Source of the DNA: Variovorax flavidus
Lineage (GTDB): Bacteria; Pseudomonadota; Gammaproteobacteria; Burkholderiales; Burkholderiaceae_C
Assembly: GCF_030317145.1 (NCBI RefSeq)
Contig: NZ_JASZYE010000001.1
Span: 682,001-746,000, forward strand
Length of the DNA stretch: 64,000 bases
Direction of reading: 5' to 3'
Shown here: positions 43,139-51,701 of the stretch, piece after piece
Layout of the letters: the number at the start of each line of letters is the position of its first letter
How positions within the stretch are numbered: position 1 is the stretch's first letter
Notes under the pieces: generated by a model
What the model was told of the DNA's origin: nothing
Database searches by the model: none
What the model saw: the letters and a program-made list of their open reading frames with translations, nothing else
Made by a program: the position numbers and the translations under genes

Positions 43139-44899
43139 TCATCCTGGTCGCCGCGGCTCGCGGCAATTCGACAGCGGGTCGAGACCCGCGTTGTATGACG
43201 CGGTCTGCACGTCCATCAGCCCAAGCACCGTGTGGAAGAAGTTGTCGTGAGTGAGCGGTGCATCGAGACCGCTTTCCATGCACGACGGAGAGAGGCGCGC
43301 GCGGAGAAGCATGCCGTCGTTGAACCACGTGACCATGGGCACCTGCTTCTGCACTTCAGGCGCGAAGCCGTACGGCACGCCGTGCAGGAAGAGCCCGTAC
43401 TCGCCCAGCGATTCGCCGTGATCGCCGATGTAGAGGAGAGCGGTGTCGAACTGCTTCGACTTCAACTGGAGCCAGTCGATCAACTGGCCAAGAAAGCGAT
43501 CGGTGTAGGCGATGGAGTTGTCGTAGCCGTTCATCAGCTCCGAGTGGCTGCATTGGCCGAGTACGTTCGTCCTGCATTCGGGCATGAAGCGCTTCGCGTC
43601 GGGCGAGGACCGCTTGTAGTAGTCGGGCCCGTGGCTTCCGATCTGATGCATGACGAGGACGACACCCTTGGCGCGCCGCTCTGCCGGCAAGCCGGCGATG
43701 CGCGCGTCGAGTCCGTCGAGCATGACGTCGTCCAAGCATTCATCGCCGTCGCAGCGCGCTCGTCGCGTGGCGGAGTCCAGGCGATCGAAGGCCGAGACGT
43801 GCGGGATCCGGTCGCACACGCCCTTGCAGGTGCCGGTCTGGTTGCCGATCCAGAAGACGGCCAGTCCAGCAGCCTGAAGCACGTCCAGCAGATTGTCGTG
43901 GTCATCACTGCTCGCCTCGAAGGCCTGCTTGCCCAGGCCGGAGAACATGCAGGGGACGGAGCCCAGCGTGCTGGTCCCGCACGAACGCACGTCGCGGTAG
44001 CTCAGTGCTTTTCGCGCTGCAAGCGCGGGCGTGGTGTCGCGTGCGTATCCGTTGAGCCCGAAGTGATCCGCGCGCGCGCCCTTGCCAACGACAAGCACGA
44101 GCAGGGGCGGCCTTTCCTGGGTGGCGTAGCTGGGACCGAGCGCCACGGCGCCGTTCAAGGCAATGAATCGGCGCCGGTGTCCGAAGATCGGCCTGATGAC
44201 CACGGCGCTCGCGGAGTACAGCGTGGCCAGCGGATTCATCATGTAGCGCAGGTGGGCGTTGTTGCGCATCAGCGGTGCCAGTTGCCGGTTCATCACCATC
44301 GCACCTCCGGCGGCCGCTGCGGCAGCGGCAAGCAGGAGCGTCACGTTGCGCCAGGCCTGCGAAAGAAGGCGGATGCGCGCGGTTCGAACGTGCCAGAGGA
44401 ACCAGCCTGGCAGGGCGGACACCAGCAGGACGCTGAGGATCAATCGCCAACTGAGGAGGTCTCGCACGTCGCTGGCATCGGACTGCAGCGCATTCGCGAG
44501 CATCGTCGGATCGATCACGACGCGGTAGCTGAGCATGTAGTACTGGACCACCGCCGCCAGCAATACGACGCCAAGCCACAAAGGCTTCATCCAGCGCGAC
44601 CACGCGGTCAGCGACAACAAGGCCACTGTCCCGCAAGTCATCAGCAGCCCGACCGATGCAATCGTCGGGAGATACACGCTGGGCGCCCCGCCAATGCGCG
44701 CCAGCTCGCTCCACAGGGGCCAGTTGGCGGCCAGGACGAGGTAGACGCTCAGCCAGATGACGATGCGAAGCGGCGAACGTGGACGGGAAGCCCAGCGGTT
44801 CGCAGCCTGGACGAGGGCGAGAAGGCCTTGCGGAGGTGGTTCCGGCTCCATGGTTCCACCCTGCGCGAGGAGGGCGGACGTACCGGGTTCAGAAGGCAT
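43139..44899 (-). CDS. eptA: EptA-like phosphoethanolamine transferase with altered zinc site
   Basis: A 586-residue membrane enzyme that would add phosphoethanolamine to lipid A. Five hydrophobic helices lie in residues 45-205; a periplasmic alkaline-phosphatase-fold domain follows. Numbered from 44899, the nucleophile Thr309 is in SCGTSTLGSVPCMFSG and the metal pair Asp493-His494 in YIGDHGESLGEYG; cysteines for the usual disulfides are present. The highly conserved GETARADHF motif, whose glutamate binds the catalytic zinc in EptA and MCR-1, reads GKGARADHF (272-280), with Lys273 for Glu and Gly274 for Thr. Activity may be changed or lost. A start at 44851 would fit the promoter better. First gene of the eptA-arn operon. 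Confidence 0.88.
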   Translation of the reverse strand: MPSEPGTSALLAQGGTMEPEPPPQGLLALVQAANRWASRPRSPLRIVIWLSVYLVLAANWPLWSELARIGGAPSVYLPTIASVGLLMTCGTVALLSLTAWSRWMKPLWLGVVLLAAVVQYYMLSYRVVIDPTMLANALQSDASDVRDLLSWRLILSVLLVSALPGWFLWHVRTARIRLLSQAWRNVTLLLAAAAAAAGGAMVMNRQLAPLMRNNAHLRYMMNPLATLYSASAVVIRPIFGHRRRFIALNGAVALGPSYATQERPPLLVLVVGKGARADHFGLNGYARDTTPALAARKALSYRDVRSCGTSTLGSVPCMFSGLGKQAFEASSDDHDNLLDVLQAAGLAVFWIGNQTGTCKGVCDRIPHVSAFDRLDSATRRARCDGDECLDDVMLDGLDARIAGLPAERRAKGVVLVMHQIGSHGPDYYKRSSPDAKRFMPECRTNVLGQCSHSELMNGYDNSIAYTDRFLGQLIDWLQLKSKQFDTALLYIGDHGESLGEYGLFLHGVPYGFAPEVQKQVPMVTWFNDGMLLRARLSPSCMESGLDAPLTHDNFFHTVLGLMDVQTASYNAGLDPLSNCREPRRPG

Positions 44900-44921
44900 G
44901 GGCGCAAGATAGGCGCCGCTA

Positions 44922-44938
44922 CTGAAGGGCTCCTTAAC
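44922..44938 (-). promoter_or_regulatory. PmrA-box-like direct repeat upstream of eptA-arn
   Basis: On the minus strand the sequence is GTTAAG-GAGCC-CTTCAG, two half-sites 5 nt apart, close to the PmrA/BasR pattern HTTAAK-N5-HTTAAK with two mismatches. A -10-like TATCTT lies 10 nt downstream (44911-44906). The transcript would then start near 44899, which argues that translation starts at ATG 44851. No PmrAB genes are in the window. Confidence 0.45.
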
Positions 44939-44993
44939 GACCGGATCAGCATCCGTTCAGCTTGCCTTCATCGTGCGCAGCACGCGCGGAGGC

Positions 44994-45575
44994 TCAGAAG
45001 CGCCGGTTGTAGGTGAAGATGAGGCCAGCCGTTCCGAGCGCGCCGACCTGCACCGCATCCACGGGCGTGAGCCGGTAGCCGATCGCCGGAATGATGCCCA
45101 GGCCGAAGCCGTTGTGATTGAAGGGCACCTTGTCTTCGTACGGCTCCTTGTAGCCATAGATGATGCCGCCCGAGAGCTTGAAATACAGCGCGGGGTTGCC
45201 GAACAGGTTGTCCCATCGATAGCCGTAGTAGGCATAGGCGGACGCCTGTCCGAATGAGTTCCGGAAGGCCGAGAGACCCCAGATCCAGCCGTCGGCTTCG
45301 GCGCGCTCGATGCCGAGCAGCACGACGTAGGTGTGTTCGTCCGAGTTGCTCCAGTGAAGCGCAAAGGGGCCGATGACCGCTTCCCATGCTGGCTGCTTGT
45401 AGAGATCGAGGTTGATCGTCGACTGGGCCATGGCGGGCCGGGATCCCATCGCCAGCAGGGCGCACGCCGCCACGGCGCAGGCCCGTGGGCGCAGCCATCG
45501 GACGGGCCAGGGTGTGGCATCCGGAGACATTCCGGAAATGTCGTTCGATTGCATTTCGTGGGATCTCTTTCGCAA
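44994..45575 (-). CDS. PagP-like outer-membrane beta-barrel protein
   Basis: A 193-residue exported protein with a long signal region ending AMA-QST near residue 51 and ending in a C-terminal aromatic (TYNRRF), as in outer-membrane barrels. It resembles PagP, the lipid A palmitoyltransferase: His74 in PFALHWSNS could match the catalytic His, and WGLSAFRNSFGQA (residues 99-111) matches the family AFKDSW motif, with Asn106-Ser107 for Asp-Ser. Alternating hydrophobic strands follow (YFKLSGGIIYGYK, FGLGIIPAIGYRL). It lies 94 nt upstream of the eptA-arn operon on the same strand, a fitting place for a lipid A enzyme. PagP identity is a hypothesis; an unrelated barrel is possible. Confidence 0.55.
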   Translation of the reverse strand: MRKRSHEMQSNDISGMSPDATPWPVRWLRPRACAVAACALLAMGSRPAMAQSTINLDLYKQPAWEAVIGPFALHWSNSDEHTYVVLLGIERAEADGWIWGLSAFRNSFGQASAYAYYGYRWDNLFGNPALYFKLSGGIIYGYKEPYEDKVPFNHNGFGLGIIPAIGYRLTPVDAVQVGALGTAGLIFTYNRRF

Positions 45576-45807
45576 AGTCGTCTTCTTTTGTTCTCATTGT
45601 GTATGGACGCCCCGTGCCGGGTGAACGAAGGATGAATACGAACTGCCGGCTACGCGCGCGCCTGTAGGCCAAGGATTGCGTGCGTGGGTGCAACTTTCCG
45701 ACGCTGAATGTAGTGCCGGAGTATTACAAACCATCCGGCCTTGGCGCGTGTGCTCCATGGTCGACACACTTTTCACCCGACGACGCCACGAAAGGGCTGA
45801 TCACCCG

Positions 45808-46986
45808 ATGAAAGTCTTACTCGTAGGCAACTATGTGCCGGACGCCCAGGCCAGCATGCAGGCTTTCAGTCGCGTCCTCGAGCGCGAACTCCCGAGCCAT
45901 GGCTGCGAGTTGCGCGTAGTCACGCCGCCAAGGCGCCTGCAACGGGTGGCGCCGAGTTCCCGGCTGTGGAAGTGGCTCGGGTACATCGACAAATACGTCC
46001 TTTTCGTCCCCAGCCTCGTCATGCAGGCCCGTTGGGCAGATGTGGTGCACATCTGCGACCACTCCAACGGGATGTACGTGAGATGGGTGAAAAGCAAGCC
46101 GACCGTCATCACCTGCCATGACGTCATTGCCGTCCAGGCCGCGAAGGGGATGGTCGAAGGATGGGATGTCGGGTGGACCGGACGTGTGTTCCAGCGCCTC
46201 ATAGCTTCCGGCCTCGCAAAGGCCGACCTGATTGCGTGCGTCTCGAACGCAACCCAGCGCGCATTGCTGGGTCTGCAACTTGCGAGCATCCAACAGGTCA
46301 CGACGGTGCTCAATGGCTTGAACGACAACTTTTCCCTGTTGGGACCGGGAGAGGCGCAACAGTTGATCGATCGCCTCGGCCTCCTCGCGAACGACCGCTA
46401 CCTCATCCATGTCGGCATGGACCTGCCGCGCAAGAACCGCAAGGCGGTCGTGGAGACCTTCATTGCGCTTCAGCGGCGTGCGGCCGAATCCGCCACGAGT
46501 GCGGTGGTCAGCCACCTGATCCTGGTCGGACCGCCACTGTCTCCTGAACTGGCCCGGCTGGCTTCGCAGCATGGCGTTGCGGATCGGATCATCGCCTTGC
46601 AGGACGTGACTCATCAGGAACTGCGCGCGCTCTACGGCCGGGCCACGGCCTTGCTGTTTCCATCCCTGCAGGAAGGCTTCGGGTGGCCGCTGATCGAGGC
46701 GCAGGCCTGCGGTTGCCCGGTGTTCACATCGGACCTGACGCCCATGAACGAGATCGGCGGGCCAGGCGCCTGCTATGTGGACCCTCACGATCCCGAGGCC
46801 ATGGCGCATGCCATCGAGCAGGCGGCAGGGCGCTTTGAAGAGATGCGTGCCCTCGGGCTGCAGAATGTCTCGAACTATTCGGCGGAAAAAATGGTCACGA
46901 GCTATCTCGCCGCCTATCGCCAGGTGTTTGAAGCCGGGCGATCTGTTCCTGAACGCCGGCAGGGCGCCGTTCAAGATCTGCAATGA
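45808..46986 (+). CDS. Glycosyltransferase family 4 (GT-B fold)
   Basis: A 392-residue glycosyltransferase. The N-terminal half begins MKVLLVGNYVPDAQASMQAF; the nucleotide-sugar half has LIHVGMDLPRKNRKAVVETF, LQEGFGWPLIEAQACGCPVF (E-x7-E motif with EGF) and SDLTPMNEIGGPGACYVDPH. It probably makes an extracellular or lipid-linked glycan. It is divergent from the PagP-like gene and stands alone, so the glycan is unknown. No strong ribosome site is visible before ATG 45808, but this start gives the usual N-terminus. Confidence 0.9.
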   Translation: MKVLLVGNYVPDAQASMQAFSRVLERELPSHGCELRVVTPPRRLQRVAPSSRLWKWLGYIDKYVLFVPSLVMQARWADVVHICDHSNGMYVRWVKSKPTVITCHDVIAVQAAKGMVEGWDVGWTGRVFQRLIASGLAKADLIACVSNATQRALLGLQLASIQQVTTVLNGLNDNFSLLGPGEAQQLIDRLGLLANDRYLIHVGMDLPRKNRKAVVETFIALQRRAAESATSAVVSHLILVGPPLSPELARLASQHGVADRIIALQDVTHQELRALYGRATALLFPSLQEGFGWPLIEAQACGCPVFTSDLTPMNEIGGPGACYVDPHDPEAMAHAIEQAAGRFEEMRALGLQNVSNYSAEKMVTSYLAAYRQVFEAGRSVPERRQGAVQDLQ

Positions 46987-47063
46987 GCTGACACGACGTC
47001 AAAGTGCGTCGGGGGTGCGGCAGGGCCGCGTTGTCGGCGCATCGCGAGTTCCCGGGCTCATGC

Positions 47064-47525
47064 TCACACGCCCAGGGCCTCCAGCCGCTCGATGAAGACA
47101 AGCTGCCCGGGGTGAATGCGCTGACGCGCAACTTCCGTCGTGAACCATGCCGCGCGATCGGCTTCGGGAAAGGTCACGAGCTTTCCGGAGCGGGGTGGCC
47201 ATTCGACATCCATGGTGTTCGAAACCATATCCGCAGGGTCGCAGTCTCCTGGAAATGCCCAGGCTGAAATGATCTTGCCGCTGCGCAGACGCGTTTCGCC
47301 CAGGGACGCGAGAGGCGATCCGGGCGCGAAGCCGGTCTCCTCGGCGAACTCGCGTTTTGCCGCGTCGAGCGCGCATTCGGATTCGATCGCGTACTCGCCC
47401 TTGGGAAGGGACCAGGCGCCTTCATCCCGACGGGCCCAGAACGGCCCGCCAGGATGTACGAGCAGCACCTCCAGCAAGCCTCCGGTGCGGCGGTACATGA
47501 GCAGACCAGCGCTGCGCTTTGCCAT
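47064..47525 (-). CDS. NUDIX hydrolase
   Basis: A 153-residue single-domain NUDIX enzyme that cleaves a nucleoside diphosphate linked to another group. It starts KRSAGLLMYRRTGGLLEVLL, has GPFWARRDEGAWSLPKGEY and the NUDIX box GEYAIESECALDAAKREFAE followed by ETGF. The spacing in the box has one extra residue before the first glutamate, as is common in the PKGEY subfamily. Stand-alone; probable housekeeping clean-up enzyme. Confidence 0.92.
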   Translation of the reverse strand: MAKRSAGLLMYRRTGGLLEVLLVHPGGPFWARRDEGAWSLPKGEYAIESECALDAAKREFAEETGFAPGSPLASLGETRLRSGKIISAWAFPGDCDPADMVSNTMDVEWPPRSGKLVTFPEADRAAWFTTEVARQRIHPGQLVFIERLEALGV

Positions 47526-47632
47526 GGGCGCATTGGATCATGAGGCGCACGGCGACGCGCTTCCTTGATCCAAAGCAAGGTTGTCCGATGCGCAAGATGC
47601 GAGGCTAGGGCTGCCAACCACCGGAGACTTGC

Positions 47633-48217
47633 ATGACGCACACCACCACCAGAATCATTCGCGACGAGCATTCGGCTTTGTCGGCCATGCTGCGCTCGAT
47701 CCTCCTGCTGCTGGCCGAGCACCGGCGACAGGGCACCTTGCCCGACTTTGCCGCCCTGCGCGCCATGCTGTTCTATGTGGACGAATTTCCCGAGAAGCGG
47801 CATCACCGCAAGGAGTCCGAGTTGCTCTTCCCGAAGCTGCGGGCAAGGACACCCGTCTCGCGCGAACTGCTCGACCGACTGGACGACGATCACGCTCGCG
47901 GAGAGCGAAGGATCCGAGAGGTCGAACATGCCTTGCTGGCCTTCGAGATGCTGGGCGAGGCGCGCAGGCAAGCGTTCGAGCAGGCCGTCGAACGCTATGT
48001 CGATTTCTATCTTGCCCACATGGCACTGGAAGAGCGAGAGATCCTGCCTTTGGCCGAAAAGGTCCTGACGCAGGATGATTGGCGCGATCTCGACGAGGCT
48101 TTCAGCGCCAACCGCGATCCATTCACGGGCTGCGACCCGGAGCCGGACTACGGCGCGCTCTTCACGCGCATCGTCAATGCGGTGCCAGCACCGATCGGCC
48201 TGGGGGCGGTGAGCTGA
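47633..48217 (+). CDS. Hemerythrin-domain protein
   Basis: A 194-residue four-helix protein with the di-iron ligand pattern of hemerythrins: His13 (RDEHSALSAML), His57/58 with Glu62 (EKRHHRKESELLFP), His86 (DDDHARGERR) and His128 with Glu132 (AHMALEEREILPLAEK). Such proteins sense or store O2, or protect against nitric oxide and iron stress. No signal peptide or partner domain is seen. Confidence 0.92.
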   Translation: MTHTTTRIIRDEHSALSAMLRSILLLLAEHRRQGTLPDFAALRAMLFYVDEFPEKRHHRKESELLFPKLRARTPVSRELLDRLDDDHARGERRIREVEHALLAFEMLGEARRQAFEQAVERYVDFYLAHMALEEREILPLAEKVLTQDDWRDLDEAFSANRDPFTGCDPEPDYGALFTRIVNAVPAPIGLGAVS

Positions 48218-48242
48218 CGTCGTCCACCGGTGGGCATTCCTC

Positions 48243-49955
48243 TCACTGAATCTGCGTCGTCAGCCGGTGCAACGATCGGGCCGTGCCCGGCGTCCACGTA
48301 TACAGGTCCGTCAGAGCGGAAGCCGCACCGCTTTGGGCGCGCGGAAACATGACCTGGTAGCCCACGAAAGTCGGAATCGACGGCGCCGCGGGAAAGAGCG
48401 CACCCATCGTCCCTGTTCCGAACAGGATCGAAACCGCGGCATGGCTGCCGCTGTGGTCGAGCGAGCCGATCTCAATCGGCGTCAGCGACTCGAGGTCGGT
48501 CTGGATGATCTTTCCGTTACTGCATCGCTTGTCGGCGTCTGCAGTCGGGACGCAGGCGACATAGCTGCCCACCGGCGCGCGATCGGCCACTCGCTCCCTT
48601 CGGAAGACGACGGCTTCGCGCTCAGGATGCGCGCCCAGGACGATGTCGTCCTTGCCGTCGAACTTGACAGCGTGGGTGATGGCGCCAGCGCGGTAGATCA
48701 TCCGGTTCAACGAAGTGCCCAGAGCCGACGCCGCGCGAATCGTGAAGGCGCCGTTGCCGTCCTTGCCGATCACGCTGGCGGCATTCGGCGCCCGCGGCTG
48801 CGCGGGATCGGCGTGCCACAAAGCCAGGTGGGTGTCGGAGACAAAGATCGCGTAGATCGGCGGCGCCGCTACCGTCGCAATCGTAGATGGCGTCCCGGCT
48901 CCCGAAACCTTCATCAGCTTGTCGCCATCCCCGAAGTAGAAACCCTCCTTGTCGGCATGGCCCGTGGGGTTGCGCTGCCCGAAATCGGGCCGGGTGAAGG
49001 CGTAGGTCGGCTCCGCCAGCGTCGCGGTCGTGGCCGTCCATGCCAGGCGTCGGAGCTTTCCATCGACCCGGTAGTAGCCCGCCTGCAGCGTCGAATAGTC
49101 GTAGCCCATCGGCTGAATGCTGCGCACGGCGGATCCACCTTCCACTTTCCCGATACGACTGAAGTCCGGCCGAAAGAGCTCCAGGCCCTCCGGCGTCGAC
49201 AGGACAAACGCAAGCGTCGTGAGCGCCCCGTCGTCGAGTGCATCCACGTATTTCCCCGGCAGGTCTGCCAGTGGCGGCGTCGTGGTCGACATGGTGGATC
49301 GCACGAACACCGTTCGTCTGGCGGCCAGGTCGGCGGCATTCGGCGACAGGTCGCAGGAACCTTTGGCGTCTTGCGTATCGATCTTGATCCACGCGTCCCG
49401 TCCGTCTGCGCTCACCCGCAAGGACTCGAGATCGAACGAAAGTCTGCAGGCGGTGGACAACGAGGAAATCTGCACTGGCTCGTGTGAGAGATCCGACCGC
49501 AGATCGATCTTGAACACCTTGCCATCCTTCACGAAGACCGCCATGGCTTCCCCGTCGTAGGTGTAGGAGCGTGTCGCCCGATCCACGGTGAAGGCTTGCG
49601 TGGTGATGGCGTTAGGCGGCCCGAACATGCTCACTGGCAGGGTTCCGAGTTCGATCGCCTTGGACGCAGCGGCCGGGCCGCCGGTATCCACGACGAACAG
49701 CGTGGCTTTCGTTGTGCCTTCCATCGGCGTATTGCCGGCAGTCTGGGCATTGACCACTCGGGCGATCGCGTAGGTCCTGGGTACGACGACGGCAGCCTTT
49801 GCGGGCGTGGAATCGCCTTTATGAGGGGAGGAGGAGGGGGTGGATGCGGAGGGTGCCGTCCGGGCCGAATCGCCGTCGCTCTTCTCGTGGCAACCAGCGA
49901 AGCCGGCAGAAATGGCCGCAACAATCCAGCACAGCGCAATGGCCTTGGTGTTCAT
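48243..49955 (-). CDS. Large lipoprotein of unknown function
   Basis: A 570-residue exported lipoprotein. AAGGAAGGGATCCC and the signal MNTKAIALCWIVAAISAGFA with lipobox FAGC set the start at 49955. A Ser/Thr/Pro-rich linker follows (TAPSASTPSSSPHKGDSTP). The main part (about residues 60-565) is beta-rich and looks like a propeller or repeated-strand fold (AIELGTLPVSMFGPPNAITT, VFKIDLRSDLSHEPVQISSL, GSYVACVPTADADKRC). No enzyme motif is seen and no family is recognised. Confidence 0.8.
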   Translation of the reverse strand: MNTKAIALCWIVAAISAGFAGCHEKSDGDSARTAPSASTPSSSPHKGDSTPAKAAVVVPRTYAIARVVNAQTAGNTPMEGTTKATLFVVDTGGPAAASKAIELGTLPVSMFGPPNAITTQAFTVDRATRSYTYDGEAMAVFVKDGKVFKIDLRSDLSHEPVQISSLSTACRLSFDLESLRVSADGRDAWIKIDTQDAKGSCDLSPNAADLAARRTVFVRSTMSTTTPPLADLPGKYVDALDDGALTTLAFVLSTPEGLELFRPDFSRIGKVEGGSAVRSIQPMGYDYSTLQAGYYRVDGKLRRLAWTATTATLAEPTYAFTRPDFGQRNPTGHADKEGFYFGDGDKLMKVSGAGTPSTIATVAAPPIYAIFVSDTHLALWHADPAQPRAPNAASVIGKDGNGAFTIRAASALGTSLNRMIYRAGAITHAVKFDGKDDIVLGAHPEREAVVFRRERVADRAPVGSYVACVPTADADKRCSNGKIIQTDLESLTPIEIGSLDHSGSHAAVSILFGTGTMGALFPAAPSIPTFVGYQVMFPRAQSGAASALTDLYTWTPGTARSLHRLTTQIQ

Positions 49956-50107
49956 GCTTTGGGATCCCTTCCTCGGGCCCGCCATCATGCGCGAAGTACA
50001 GGCCCGATGACATCGTCCGATGGATGGATCCCAGTGCTCGGCTGGATTGCAGGCGGTCGCAGATCGCCTAGTACCATGCCAGCATTCACAACGAAGAGTG
50101 GACCGCC

Positions 50108-50323
50108 GTGAAATACCTCAAGCAACTTCTCGTTCTCAGTGCCGCGGCCTTCGTTGGCCTTGCATATTCGGCGGAACCTCCGACCCCAGCGCCGAAGTCC
50201 AACCGGTCCTGCCACTGGGACCGGCAAACTGGCCGCATGATCTGCCAGCGGGTCCGGTCACCCGGCACGAGTGCGCCAGCACCGGTGCCAAAGCCGAAGC
50301 CTGAGCAATCCGCGACACCTTGA
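50108..50323 (+). CDS. Small secreted protein
   Basis: A 71-residue exported protein with signal MKYLKQLLVLSAAAFVGLAY and cleavage near YSAEP. The mature part is Pro/Lys/Arg-rich (PPTPAPKSNRSCHWD, RMICQRVRSPG, VPKPKPEQ) with two cysteines 13 residues apart that may form a disulfide. It is divergent from the large lipoprotein. Function unknown. Confidence 0.7.
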   Translation: MKYLKQLLVLSAAAFVGLAYSAEPPTPAPKSNRSCHWDRQTGRMICQRVRSPGTSAPAPVPKPKPEQSATP

Positions 50324-50899
50324 GCGATTGAGAGGGGCGGCGGGTCGTTGCCTCTGGGCGATCGGATCGTCGGGAACCATTCGAACCGACTAAGTGCACG
50401 CTATGCACGCTATGCGTGTGCCATGTCTGTTCCTGCTGCGCATGTCATTTTACATAATATACATTGTCTTCTGTTTCGAGGATGGCAAAAGCGGACTGCC
50501 AAGAGTTCGCATCTAGGAACCTCGAAAGCGATGACGGATGGTCTCATCACGTGCCAGCCGGCCTTGATCACTTCGCGCTGGATCTGCAGGCCACGGACCG
50601 TCGCTCCCGGCTCGTCTGTGTTCTCTCGGGCATACAACTCAAGTTGCTGCGGGGCTGCCGCACTCGAAGCGGCATCTTGCTTCCGGAATGTCTGAGATTC
50701 GGTACTTTTCCCATTGATTGTTGAATCTGCATCCCTGGCCGCAGGTTGATCTGCTCACCGGCGGTGCATTTCGCCAGAACCAGATCAGCGACCTTTTTCG
50801 CGACTGTTTCAGTTTTATGAACACCGTAGTTCCACCCGGCTAGGGTTTGTACCTAATATCCAGCGGACAATTGATCTCGTGGAACCAGGAATATTTCAA
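50324..50899. other. Gene-poor, AT-richer stretch before mlaC-like gene
   Basis: No convincing gene is seen in these 576 nt. Short frames exist on both strands (for example 50410-50637 minus and 50348-50695 plus), but none has a ribosome site or recognisable domain. A 9-bp direct repeat GCACGCTAT sits twice at 50396-50413, and an AT-rich run (TTTTACATAATATACATTG) at about 50449-50467. The base composition is lower in GC than the neighbours, so the stretch may be a decayed acquired segment or a long regulatory region. Confidence 0.5.
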
Positions 50900-51553
50900 A
50901 TGAAGCAGATTCTTCAACGCCGCACCTTCGGGCGTTTTGCGTTGGTTGGCCTGCTGTTGGTCGGTGCGGCGGTCGCGCTCGTGCGGCCGGCGCACGCGGC
51001 CGACATGCCCCCGGATGCGCTGGTCAAGAGCCTTTCCAGCGACGTGCTCGAGACCATCAAGGCCAACAAGTCGATCAAGGCCGGCGATATCAACAAGATC
51101 GCGGCGCTGGTCGACTCCAAGGTCATGCCGAACGTGAATTTCCAGCGAATGACGGCTTCGGCGGTCGGCCCGGCGTGGCGCCAGGCGACGCCGGAACAAC
51201 AGAAGCGGCTGGAAGAAGAGTTCAAGGCGCTGCTGATACGCACCTATGCAGGTGCGCTCGACCAGGTCAGCGATCAGACCGTCAGCGTCCGTCCATTCCG
51301 CGGCTCTGCAGACGACAGCGAAGTGCTCATCCGCACCCAGGTCCGAGGTAGCGGCGACCCGATCCAACTCGACTACCGCCTTGAAAAGACGCCCGGCGAG
51401 GCAGGCGGTTGGAAGATCTACAACATCAACGTGCTCGGTGTGTGGCTGGTCGATACCTACCGCACCCAATTCGCGCAGCAGATCAGCAGCAAAGGCATCG
51501 ACGGCCTGATCGCTGCGCTCGCCGCGCGCAACAAGTCCAACGGCAAGGGCTGA
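50900..51553 (+). CDS. MlaC/Ttg2D-type phospholipid-binding periplasmic protein
   Basis: A 217-residue exported protein. The start at 50900 is followed by a signal with RRTFGRFALVGLLLVGAAVA and cleavage near AHAAD. The MlaC fold is shown by ALVDSKVMPNVNFQRMTASA, AVGPAWRQATPEQQKRLEEE and FKALLIRTYAGALDQVSDQT. MlaC carries phospholipids between the outer and inner membranes. The usual mlaFEDB genes are not beside it; it is followed by an unrelated HATPase gene, so it is an orphan copy. Confidence 0.92.
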   Translation: MKQILQRRTFGRFALVGLLLVGAAVALVRPAHAADMPPDALVKSLSSDVLETIKANKSIKAGDINKIAALVDSKVMPNVNFQRMTASAVGPAWRQATPEQQKRLEEEFKALLIRTYAGALDQVSDQTVSVRPFRGSADDSEVLIRTQVRGSGDPIQLDYRLEKTPGEAGGWKIYNINVLGVWLVDTYRTQFAQQISSKGIDGLIAALAARNKSNGKG

Positions 51554-51701
51554 CCGATTCATCTGGTCCTTCTGCCGAAGTTGAGGCCTCCGCCTGCGTG
51601 AACATGCGCCGGCTGGGGTTTGCCGGCCAGACCGGCTGTTGCCGAGGCCCTGACCTGACCAAGCCACCGAACGCGATCGCACAACGCATCGCCAAGCAGC
51701 C

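Noticed and set aside
50410..50637. Minus-strand frame of 75 codons in the gene-poor stretch
   Set aside because: No ribosome site, no domain and a stop-interrupted upstream extension; a decayed gene cannot be excluded but is not supported.
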